Source: Reticulascus tulasneorum (Eukaryota; Ascomycota; Sordariomycetes; Glomerellales; Reticulascaceae). From it: 64,000 bases of DNA. Position numbers and translations under genes: made by a program. This document shows positions 24,572 to 34,004 of this stretch, one piece after another; position 1 is the stretch's first letter, and every line of letters starts with the position of its first letter. The notes beneath the pieces were generated by a model. It was not told the DNA's origin and ran no database searches. It saw nothing but the letters and a program-made list of their open reading frames with translations. The DNA is taken from the NCBI GenBank assembly GCA_001557505.1, contig LSAX01000002.1, positions 2,108,001-2,172,000 on the forward strand, in the 5' to 3' direction.

Positions 24572-26156
24572 TTATGAAGCCCCAAGTCGAGGACGAAAGG
24601 AGAAAGTTGATCTGTGCCAGAGGGCTTCTCCTGCCTTGTCATGAAGGACGCTCACCCATGGAAATTGGGCAAGCGTTCGGGCTACATCTTGCCAAGTGTG
24701 GAGGCATAAGGCGTTCAATATGCTTGTTGTTCTCGGTACCAGCCATACATCATCCAGCGGGTCAAGGATCGAGGCTGCTCCGACAAATAGCATCCATAGT
24801 AAGACCTCCTGACTCCTTTGCCTATCATCATCGTATTGTTGGGCAGTCAGGCAGACTAGTTCGGAGAGGAGCGGGGCACTTTTGATCTTGCCATCAAGCC
24901 TCCGCAAGAATGGCATTATGAAGGCCGTCAGACCCAAGTGAACTGCGTTCTCGACACAACTAGCAAGGCGCGGCCCACCCAGAGGGCTAATGTGGACTAG
25001 GCGATATCCAAGCAGCATAATGGTGCTGTGAAATGTACGAATATTGAGCGTCGGTTGGCACCCGGCCGTGGCGTCGTTCAGCTGCCGGGCCAGGGTTGCT
25101 ATGTCTATCAATACATCTTGAATAGGGGTCCTCAATTGATTCAAGAGCTGGATATCGAGGTCTTGTTTGAGCTTGTTCCCATTTAGCCTTTTGACGCCGC
25201 CGCAAGTCTCGGATACTGGACTACTGTTAGGGAGGATGTCACGTATGTTAAACAACGTCTCTAATCCCAGACCGATGGCATATTCAAGATCAGCCCTGCC
25301 GTTGTCTGTCAGCATGATTTAGAGAGAGCACCGAATTTGATCTCACTTAAATATCTTCAGAGTCAGGCCAGGGTGCCTCCTCGTCAGCTCGAAAATGCCG
25401 CCTCGCATGTCGACCATTCGCCGAAGTCCATTAAGGTGTATGAGGCATTGGTGATATTGGCCTTGATGGAGCTCGTACTGTGCCATGATTACAACTGTCG
25501 CAATGGTTGCATTGGAGACCGCCTCGTTCCCAGAAAGCCTCTCATTGATAAGGCGGAGTGCCTGGGATAAGTGCCGAATTGCTACCGTGGTATCCTCCTT
25601 CACTAAACAAAGATTGTTGAGCGCCATGAAGGTTGCTGCCACCGCACAATGAAAATCTGCATTGGTGTTAACACAAGGGAATGAGCCATAATGACAGAGG
25701 AGGGCACATGCAGGCTTCGTCCTCGAATATGAGCTGGACCCACAACGACGGCCGTCCGACAGCGTTCATGGCTTTGGCAAGCTTAGGTTCGGGCCCAATG
25801 CTGCTAAGAAATTGATGGACTAATCGGCACACCATTACTAACCACGGCACCAAAGTTGGGATTCGGTGGTTACACATACCTCTTGGGATAAGACCCCTGG
25901 ACCCGAGAGTCATCTGCCACGGAAAAGAGAGGGCAGAAAGTCCATCGCCAACCTGCCGTTCGATTTCAAAGATCAAGTTCTCACTACTTTCCGCGTCCTG
26001 CGCCGTGGTGCTCTTGGTACCCAGTCGGGACGCCTTCATTCGAGATGGCCGCACGAGTTGCTTCCCGACATTCTTCCCCGTGGCCGCGTGCCTGCGAATC
26101 CTCCTTCTCGCAGCGCGGCCGATCGTAGAATTGTTATCGATGAATTCAAACGGCAT
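24572..26156 (-). CDS. fungal transcription-factor-like protein without a zinc cluster
   Basis: Three exons (25712-26156, 25347-25656, 24572-25295) encode 492 residues. The start MPFEFIDNNSTIGRAARRR and later blocks NERLSGNEAVSNATIA, GLRRMVDMRGGIFEL and RRHPGLTLKIFK match a large ascomycete family annotated with the fungal transcription factor regulatory domain (Fungal_trans_2-like) but lacking a Zn2Cys6 motif. Intron 1 (25657-25711) needs a GC donor (GCATGT) with CAG acceptor; using it restores DEAY-FHCAVAA, as expected from the family. Intron 2 is a normal GTGAGA...CAG of 51 nt and joins IFK to ADLEYAIGLG. No stop interrupts the frame. A regulatory role is inferred from family membership only; with no DNA-binding domain it might act with a partner. 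The GC donor could instead be a T-to-C mutation that weakens splicing. Confidence 0.75.
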
Positions 26157-26677
26157 ACCTGTTCGTCGCCGCATAAGAAGTTCACCGAGCGAGCAGGGCT
26201 TACGTCTGTGTGGGACTAGGTCGTGTCACGTACCTATTAAGTGGGCTTTATGTAATCACTCCCTAATCACTCCGCAGGTGCCAAAAGGGCTAATGCCTGA
26301 GGCACCCAAATTGCCCCTAGGAACGTCAAAACGATTACCGCGTTTCGTTTAGACGAGGGCTCAAGCAACCATCAGCTAGGACAAGGGAGCTAAAGTTGCC
26401 ATCAAAAGGAACCAACTCTTGGCCATGATTATAATAAAAGAAACATACATTCGCCAGGCTACAGACCTATGTCTCTAGTGACACTTCATAAACGTCAGCT
26501 TGCGACGGGTCAACTCAAATATGGAGGATCGGGGTTATCTACAACAGGTGGACACTATGGTCGTTTGAAGAGCTGAATTCGTCACTGGTGATTTTGGCTT
26601 TGTGAAAGGCAGTTCCCCCAACAAGCCAGCGAAGTTTAATCAACACATCCAGCTACACTCTTACCGCAGAGAAACGA
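26157..26677. other. intergenic up to the Fot1/pogo element
   Basis: Upstream flank of the transcription-factor-like gene. No frame with a motif and no RNA gene was recognised. Confidence 0.5.
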
Positions 26678-26679
26678 TA

Positions 26680-26724
26680 AGTCAAAGCACCCCCATTCCA
26701 GCACCCCCCCCATTCCGGCACCCC
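26680..26724 (+). repeat. left terminal inverted repeat of the Fot1/pogo element
   Basis: 45 bp, matching the right end with a single mismatch (A at 26700 versus G). It contains an internal direct repeat: two copies of the unit CCATTCCxGCACCCC. Confidence 0.92.
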
Positions 26725-28491
26725 TAATCTGACGCATCCGATATCGAAGCTTCAACTTCATCCCCCTCAGAACTATCGCCACTTGCTACTATTATACACT
26801 CTAAAGCATGATCAGGTATATCAGAGGCTACAGATTTAGTAATATCATTTTCGTGACCATTAGCCGCCTGCTAGGCCTTACGAATAGCTTTAATATTGGC
26901 AAACTTCGAATTAGGGCTGATATTAACTTTCTTCCTCTTATGTCTCTGTATAGCAGCTAGTTGGTCCCGTACGCTTTGTAATTAAAGCTTTATATTAGCT
27001 AGCCATATATCCATCGTATTATAACCTTTCTATATCTTTTAGAATAAGAGGTGTTACGTACGGCCTCTGTCTTATTGCTTCGTGAATTAGGTTAGTTGAT
27101 ATTTAACTTTTTAAGATCTCTGGGAAGTTACCTATGAGCCCGATTGAATAGGGATTTTAATCTAAAATGCTATAAGGGTAGCTGATTTTTATATAGCTAG
27201 TAAATCTAAGTTCATAATAGAAATCTTAATATTCTTAAGGAATAATAAGTTTATAAAAGGCTTAGTTATATTAACTAGCTAAAGATTTATTGATTTTTAC
27301 TTAGTTTTAATATTTAAATTAGTTAAAACGTCTATTTTAATTATTTTATAATATTTAAAGAAGTTTCTCTTTTTAATAACGGTTAAATTATTTTATTAAT
27401 ATAAAAGATTAAGCTGTTTACGATAACCTTATTTAAACGGCGAGAATATTAATAAATCTAATAGTTAGAAGATATAAGAGGTATAAAGAGGTAAATAAAG
27501 GATATATATATTATTCTAAAACGTTTATTATATAAAATCAGTTATTATATAACTCTTATAGCTATTTATCATAAATAATTAAATATTAAAAAGCCATATT
27601 AGCTAACTTTAAGATATAAAAACTATTTCAAACTAACTAACCTTAATATTATCATCTATCTAACCCTTCGATATAATAATAAATTCTTAATATTCATATA
27701 GATCTAAATTAACTAAAAACCATTATTATTAAACGTTTTTACTTTGAAATATTATTAACGAGGTAAGATGGTAGCCGGCTGCTGAGATATACTTAATAAT
27801 TAACGTCTATGTTCGTGATCCTAGCTACTTTTTAAAAAAAGCTCGTTTTATAATACTCCTTAAGACCAGGCCGTTCTGCCCGGCTCTTTCAAGTAGCCTA
27901 GTCTTATCCATATTCTAACGGTTAGCCGGCTAAATAGCCTAGATAGCTAAAAGCTTAAGATAATAAAACCATAGCCTAATAATAATAGTTATAGCTCTAT
28001 TTGTATATATTAAATCAATAGGTTTAGCTCTTTATACCTTAACGGTTAGATACCTACGTAAGAAAGTAATAACCTAACGCTTTCTAAGAGGCTAGGGGTC
28101 TTTGTTGATATTAAGAATCCGTTAGCTAAAGATCCTTAATATCGCGTGCGAGGGCGGGAGTCCTAAAGAGGCTTAGGTTGTTACCTATTAGGCTAATAAT
28201 AATTCTTAGCTATTATCAAAACGTTGTTGAGCTTCAGCTGCTTGTAGATGTGGTTTTACGCCTGCAATTCGACCTTAAAGGGTTGCTCTTGGAATACCCT
28301 ATTTAATAGAGGCCCGTTTGACGTTTGTACCTTTTTTAATAGCTATAATTGCCTGAGCAATCTCTAATTCGTTATACTGCTTCATAATAGACTAATAAAG
28401 ATATTGTTAAAATAACTTATTAATTGGAATTGAATTGGTTAAGATAATCAAAATAGAAGATAGGTGGTTGCAAAGTAGCGGTGTGAGAATT

Positions 28492-28536
28492 GGGGTGCCG
28501 GAATGGGGGGGGTGCCGGAATGGGGGTGCTTTGACT
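28492..28536 (-). repeat. right terminal inverted repeat of the Fot1/pogo element
   Basis: 45 bp, reverse complement of 26680-26724 except one base. It is followed directly by the TA target duplication at 28537-28538. Confidence 0.92.
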
Positions 28537-28612
28537 TAATACTGGGCTCGTCTTTGGCTTGCACTATCCTGAAAATATGGTGGAACTGATCCGGACTACA
28601 GTTGTGCCACTC

Positions 28613-29719
28613 CTACAGAATCTTCTCCACGCAACCAGGCGCGACAGACTCCAACTCCTTGGCAATCGCATCCCACACACGCTCCTGGCACTGCTTCCCT
28701 TCTTCGTCTGTCACCCAACTGGGTACTATTTCCCTAGGATCGAACTCGTGTTAGCTTAAACGGACAAACTCAATGAGTTGGGGTGGAAGCTTCGACTTAC
28801 TCGGCAATTTTGCAAGAGCTAAGGTAGCTCCCGTGGCTCTCCCTGCCCGCGACCGCACCAAACAGGATGGCGCGGCTGCCGTCCTCGGCCGTCCTCCCGT
28901 ACTGCTCGTGTAGCTTGGCGATCTGATCGCGAAAGGGAGCTGGTGCATTACGACTGAGTGAGGTCTTGCAGAGGCCGGGGCAAGCGAGATTCACGACAAC
29001 GCCCGCGCGCGACACGGGAACTCGGCTTGCGAGATGGCGAACTGCCATAACCTCGAGGAGTTTTGAAAGGGGGTATCTAAGCGATATGGTGTCAGCTCAA
29101 ACCAGAGGATGGCCGCTTCCTGTGGTACATACGATTTGAAAACCAACCCCTCATCTTCATCCAGCTTCGTTAGCGGGTCATCCTTAATCTTGTTCCAGTC
29201 ATCCTTGAGGTCGAAGGCTCTCCCGCTAGTAACAATGGTAATATGAGGTAGGATGCCAAACTGTCGCGCACTCTCGCTCATCTTGGGCAACAGCAGCACG
29301 GCGAGGAGGAACGTGCTATAGACATTGACCGTGATGGATACTAGGTGTCCTTCGGCCAGTGCCGGCTCGGAGATGGCGACGGCAGCGTTCTCAAGCACCG
29401 CATCGATCCGATTCAGCTCAGTGACTGCCCTCTTCGCAAATACCTTAACCGAGTCATAGCTTGCCAGGTCAAGCGCCCACACCTCGGCAACGTCGGTCGT
29501 CCCTGTGGCAGCCTCGATCTCGGCCTTGGCCTTCTCGCCTGCGCCGACGTTGCGGACGCCCATGATGACTTTTGCAGCGCCGAGCGCCACCAGGTGCTTG
29601 GCCGCCTCGAAGCCCAGACCGGTGTTGGCGCCAGTCACGATGTATGTACCACCCGAGGCAGTCTCGATCGTGATGAGGAGTGGGAGGTTGAGAGGCTGGG
29701 TTGCTACTGCGTCAGTCAT
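28613..29719 (-). CDS. short-chain dehydrogenase/reductase (classical SDR)
   Basis: Three exons (29133-29719, 28801-29076, 28613-28733) encode 327 residues. The nucleotide-binding motif TGANTGLG is at residues 29-36. The catalytic tetrad is complete: Asn132 in VNVYSTF, Ser165 in IVTSGRAF, and Tyr197/Lys201 in YPLSK, which is created exactly by splicing intron 1 (GTATGT...TTAG). The NAAV block is at 111-114. The third exon ends WDAIAKELESVAPGC, typical of fungal SDRs near retinol/protochlorophyllide-type reductases. The expected reaction is NAD(P)H-dependent reduction of a carbonyl or oxidation of an alcohol; substrate unknown. It ends 77 bp from the Fot1/pogo element but shows no damage. No secondary-metabolism backbone gene is near, so a biosynthetic role is not indicated. 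Confidence 0.85.
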
Positions 29720-30523
29720 GGCTGGTTTGGTCTATGACGTTCCCGTGAATACGTAAAGAAGTTTAAGGATGAAAGAGACTCTGATACCAGGCAGCGGATC
29801 TTGCTTCAAAGTTGCTGGCAGTAAAAGAGCACCATTGCCTTTATATACTCTCTCAAAACCCCTTTGTAGTTTCGGACACTGTAGCATTAAGGACTCCGCC
29901 ATATTTGTTAGTCACGTATTTCGGGTTTTGCTTTTACTAAAGACCGCTTGATGGTCAATTTCTGAACGATGCTCTCTGCTGAGATGAGACATCGACAAAC
30001 TCAAACTAGCCTTGCCATCGATCCAGCTAATGAGAGAGTGGTTTCCCAAAGGGGATATTGGGGCGTGACAACCTGCTAATGGAGTTAAAATGTTGCACGG
30101 AGTTACGAGCTTTGTCGCCCAACTGCATGGACAGCAAAGACAGTACCTCGAAGCATGGAAATCTAAACCTACATGGCATCTCTTAGAGCCAATCCCAGCC
30201 ACGGACTGACGTCTGAGACGGTCACAGATCCGTATTCTTCAAATCTCCTTGCCATGCAGACGTCAGTCCCCCCACCCTTATGAGATACGCCAATCAGAGA
30301 GAGCTTTCCTAAACCGGAATAGCGGGTTTCGCATTTTTCAGGGTGGCGTTAGTGGCTCATATTATTGTTAAGTCCGTCCGGTCCCAGCCAACGTTGTCGC
30401 CTTCAAATTTATCAACTTGATTGCAAGCTGAAGGCAGCAAGATCCTCTTATTGCGGGGAGGACAGCTGAATTACCAGCTTTCGCTATCTCTATCCTCGCC
30501 CAATAACAGGGTCGTCCTTGTAT
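29720..30523. other. intergenic, no gene seen
   Basis: Promoter side of the SDR gene and flank of a zinc-cluster fragment. No frame with a motif is seen. Confidence 0.5.
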
Positions 30524-30821
30524 ATGCCCAACCTCCGTACTCGCCAGGCCTGTGGATAGGTGTCATCACATGAAGCTTCGCTGCACCATAGACCCAGGCG
30601 GCACTCTCTGCTCTAGATGCTCCAAGGCCGGAACTTCCTGCGTTTTCGGGCCCCTAGGTGCGTTGTCTAATAGATGCACGGCTCTCGAGCACCAGGCATC
30701 AGCTGCTGCCTCGGATCCTGGTGCATTCGCTTGGCCCTTGCTTTCCTTCGATAACACACCCAACCATAGCAATAATCCATGGTTTAGTAACAACTCAAGC
30801 CTGCCCAATAACCATACCTAG
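30524..30821 (+). pseudogene. Zn2Cys6 transcription factor N-terminal fragment, frameshifted
   Basis: ATG 30524 starts MPNLRTRQAC; one extra G (GTGGAT, 30553-30556) shifts the frame, after which DRCHHMKLRC and a second half with CSRCSKAGTSCVFGP follow. Joined across the shift, the cysteines are spaced C-x2-C-x6-C-x8-C-x2-C-x6-C, a fungal binuclear zinc cluster of the AflR-like long-loop type. The frame then stops at 30821 and no convincing regulatory domain could be followed downstream. This is either a decayed gene or a single-base error in the assembly plus an unrecognised intron. A cluster-specific regulator role would be the family expectation, but no biosynthetic genes flank it. Confidence 0.65.
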
Positions 30822-32170
30822 CTACTTCTTCTACGCCTTGTCATGAGCAGCTAACTCGTTCACCAAAGGGAACTCAATATCAGGCATTGCCTTGCCCAAG
30901 AACTTATACTGCGGCCCCCAATCCATCTCCTAGCTTATATTGAGGTCTTCTTTCTGGCGGAACGATTTCTCGGATCCGCGCGTAACATTCCTTGCAAGTA
31001 ACTCTTGTCCGCCTTCGGATCCCTGCCACGTCTTGTGCTCTGGAAACTGGCATATAATATCTTCCGCATGGGCCCTCAGATGATTACGCTATTATCTCTC
31101 TTTTGAGTTTATGGCAAGGGAAAATAACACCAGCCATTTTTAAGCGGGTGTATGGATGTCCTGAGGGCATTACCGAGGGTAAAGGCTTATTGACCCCACT
31201 CCTCGTATTTTGACTGTGGCATTCTCAACCCCTACATTAGATTTCAATCCAAATTGGTCGACGCCCAACTCAGGCACTATAACGGCTCTGGTAAGACTTC
31301 AAAACAGAAAAGACAACACACCTATCATGCTCGTCCATTACTATAACAGTACCTGTGCATCAAGTCACATTTCCTAATTGCGCAACTTTACGCATTTTTC
31401 AGCTAGAAACGGAAAATCTTCAGGGCCAACAGTCGGCAAGCCATGCCTAAACTAAACACACCTAAAAGCTAAACACAATGGTCGTGAACGCTACCTTCGC
31501 CCAATAGTAGCATGCATGCAGGTGTTAATTGCTTCGGAACTATCTAAAAAGGGTTCGATGCAGCGCTTGCCATCCCGTCTTACGCACACATGCATGCAGG
31601 TGGTAATTGCTTCGGATCTATCCAAAAAGGGTTCGATGCAGCGCTTGCCATGCCGTCTTAAGCACCTAGGCTTATAGATTTCTGTGGTTCTCAAACGAAA
31701 CCCGTGTCACGATGTTCATCCTGATGACCGCGACTGATGCCTTCCGCGTATTCATAAGGCGAGGTATTCTTTCTATTGTTGCTTTCTGCGTATATGTACG
31801 GCGTAGATATCGATTTTATGCAGCAATTCAGAGTTAAAGGCTGCAGTTTGATTGATTTCCTCAACTTCGGCCCTTTTCACAGTTCTTGAGTCCTTGGCAA
31901 TAGCCTTGACAGGCAAGTGAATCGACTAAACACCCCCGCTCCTCTCACCTCAAATGTATGGGCCAACTGGCAGGCTTTTTCTTCAATCTACTTGATAGGT
32001 CGCCTAGAGAAGCCGAAGGATTTGGCATGCTACGCCGCGTTGGAAAACGAAGCGCATCGGGATCCTGACAGTTGTGACTCTGTTCCCCGTCGCTGCGTAA
32101 GTCTAGGCACCCTGGACAACCACATGCTGATATTCTAACAGTGGTGATTATCTTCGGTCACCTCGCCAAG
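30822..32170. other. gene-free stretch with a tandem duplication
   Basis: Apart from the 78-bp duplication at 31511-31666, nothing is recognised. The first few hundred bases may hold the decayed rest of the zinc-cluster gene. Confidence 0.45.
31511..31666. repeat. 78-bp tandem duplication, two copies
   Basis: Copy 1 (31511-31588) and copy 2 (31589-31666) both begin CATGCATGCAGGTG and share TTGCTTCGGA, AAAAAGGGTTCGATG and GCAGCGCTTGCCAT, differing at only a few positions. The period is a multiple of three, and a minus-strand frame stays open through both copies, giving two 26-residue repeats with GKRCIEPFLD. No gene is otherwise supported there. Confidence 0.8.
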
Positions 32171-32178
32171 TATAAATA
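32171..32178 (+). promoter_or_regulatory. TATA box of the secreted cysteine-rich protein gene
   Basis: TATAAATA lies 122 bp upstream of ATG 32293. A canonical TATA element suggests strong, condition-dependent transcription; this is inferred from sequence only. Confidence 0.6.
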
Positions 32179-32292
32179 GCACCAAGAATCCAGCGAGGAA
32201 CAGTTGTTTTGGAATGCAAGCCAAAGAGCCCTCTCTCCCAAGTCTCCCTGCCCATCTCTTACACAGTTTCATTATACTTCAGTTTTCTCAAG

Positions 32293-33009
32293 ATGTACAA
32301 ATGGCATCTGTCTCTTTTGGCCGTTCTGGTCGTTCTGGCCGTTCCACTGACTCTGGCAACACCCGTCAACCAAGATCTTACGGTGGCTGTCGACGAGTCC
32401 AACCCCGTGGAATTCGCCGACGACAATTTGCCGGCTGACTTCGAACCTGCCGAGTTCACATATCCACCTGATTTTGAATACCAAGAGTACCAAAATGACA
32501 TTGACGGGCTTGATCAATCGTACATCGGCACTGACGACTACAACACTACCGTCAGCGACAGATCTTTATTTGATAAGCGTCTTTCAGACAAGGACAAGCA
32601 TTTCCAAATCTACCATATGAGCTATGCCAACACGCAGTGCCCTCCTATGGGTGGAGGATGCACAGAATTCAAGGTCGACTACATTAGCGTCGACTCGGAT
32701 TGCCATGGTGGTCGCTGCAACGCCAAGCGTTTTATGGATTTCGACGTCTCTAAGCATCTTTGCGACAAGAAGTTCAAAGCCTGTGGCATCGAATACGTGA
32801 TGAAGTATACAGGCAAACAAGGAAGCTGTATGAGACACAAATGGTTTTGGGTACCTGGCTCGCATTATTGGACCAAGTACGCTCATCTCACACGTGGTGG
32901 AAAATTGGTCGGGGAGTGTCTAGTCTGGAATAACGTCCATGTCGGGAAGTACTGTAGCGGTAATGCTTGGGCTATGGAGTCAGTCTTAAAATGCTGGATT
33001 CATAGGTAG
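32293..33009 (+). CDS. small secreted cysteine-rich protein with acidic propeptide (effector-like)
   Basis: One exon encodes 238 residues. ATG 32293 is chosen over the open frame upstream because it starts a clear signal peptide (MYKWHLSLLAVLVVLAVPLT, cleavage near residue 22). Residues 23-94 are strongly acidic and Tyr/Pro-containing, without cysteine. A Kex2-type Lys-Arg lies at 95-96 (LFDKR). The remaining 142 residues contain ten cysteines (for example QCPPMGGGC, DCHGGRC, HLC, KAC and a final KCW), enough for five disulfides, and many aromatic residues. This prepro layout suggests a protein matured by Kex2 and folded in the secretory pathway. I cannot name the family. A host-interaction, antagonism or cell-wall role is possible, but nothing in the sequence decides it. 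A TATA box lies 122 bp upstream and the frame is intact. Confidence 0.82.
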   Translation: MYKWHLSLLAVLVVLAVPLTLATPVNQDLTVAVDESNPVEFADDNLPADFEPAEFTYPPDFEYQEYQNDIDGLDQSYIGTDDYNTTVSDRSLFDKRLSDKDKHFQIYHMSYANTQCPPMGGGCTEFKVDYISVDSDCHGGRCNAKRFMDFDVSKHLCDKKFKACGIEYVMKYTGKQGSCMRHKWFWVPGSHYWTKYAHLTRGGKLVGECLVWNNVHVGKYCSGNAWAMESVLKCWIHR

Positions 33010-34004
33010 GGCGTTGCGCAGAGGATGCCAAGGCACACTGTCGTTACTTATTCGAATGAGTCCCTTTCTCTTGGGAAACAATATGGAGCTAAAGTTCGTT
33101 GGGGTATACTTCACCATTTCGTCATCCGAGCTGCGTCTTTGTACCGCAGGCACAGATTTAAGCTTTTCAGTTCGTAAATGAAACTCATTATCATCAATTT
33201 CATATCCGCTTAAACTTTCATACCGTAATATAACTTGCGTGGCAACCATATTCAGGGTTTATGGAGCAGATAGGTGAGCAGTAATAGTAGTCTCCTAGGA
33301 AAGGTTGACTCGGCAATGAGGACGAAATATTCACGAAAGCAGGCCATTATAACGACGAGATCCGTCTTGATCAGACCCAATCCGGTAATTTGGGCAAATT
33401 TGGCAATGATCGATCTTCCAGATGGACAATCAAGTCTGTTCGTAACGGACATTGTGAACTACAAATCCATTCGACGTCTAAGTAAAGGTTGAGTTGGCTG
33501 GCGAGCTCTATTAATACTAAGCTAACCCGCATTAACTTAGCTGGTACCTTATACGACGGACGTCGTCTAATTGGTCCGATCGTATTCCCACAAACGTCCT
33601 CTGGAAATAAGACTGCCAAGGTGAAACAAGCAAGGCATTGTGGGGACATCTTTAATTCAATCAAGTGGAACGACCAGGAGATCTCATGAGTTCACGGATA
33701 TTGTTCCAAGTCTGGTCGTTAAAACAGGGGGGGGATATACCCATGAATAAGGAATGCCAGAGAAACGCCAGCCCTAAACTGCCTCCCCGTGTCCCAAGCG
33801 TCTCTGCTCGATTTGGCATTGTTCTGATTTCCCTAGAGTGATCTTGAATCTTACGTCAGCAGCACCAACCCACCACTCATTGATGTTCTTGGTTGTTGAA
33901 GAAGCAATTTAATGCCCCAGGTCGGAGTCTCTTATGCCGGTGATGAGAAACGGCAACCAGGAACTCCCAGACGCTCTTGATTTAATGATCGTTTTCACGA
34001 CATA
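33010..34004. other. intergenic, no gene seen
   Basis: Frames of 66-97 codons on both strands lack motifs. The right end is the presumed promoter of the next Zn2Cys6 gene. No repeat was noted. Confidence 0.5.

Larger units (their letters stand above)
26680..28536 (-). mobile_element. Fot1/pogo-family (Tc1/mariner) DNA transposon, RIP-degraded
   Basis: An element of 1857 bp is bounded by 45-bp inverted repeats starting AGTCAAAGCACCC and by TA on both sides (26678-26679 and 28537-28538), the target duplication of Tc1/mariner elements. On the minus strand the start of a transposase can still be read near 28390: YNELEIAQAIIAIKKGTNVK, RASIK-stop-GIPRATL and GRIAGVKPHLQAAEAQQRFD, a pogo/Fot1 helix-turn-helix with Trp and Arg codons turned into stops. 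The C-terminus near 26780-26990 reads VRDQLAAIQRHKRKKVNISP. The middle (about 26990-28200) is extremely A+T-rich and full of TAA/TTAA. Size, ends and reading direction fit Fot1 (about 1.9 kb). The transposase is dead; the ends are nearly intact. Confidence 0.88.

Noticed and set aside
24572..30821. A secondary-metabolite gene cluster around the SDR and the regulator-like genes
   Set aside because: No polyketide synthase, peptide synthetase, terpene synthase, P450 or methyltransferase gene is present; the genes are of mixed, unlinked families separated by a transposon.
31540..31640. tRNA B-box-like GGGTTCGATGC motifs
   Set aside because: They are the two copies of the 78-bp duplication; no A box, acceptor stem or cloverleaf can be drawn around them.
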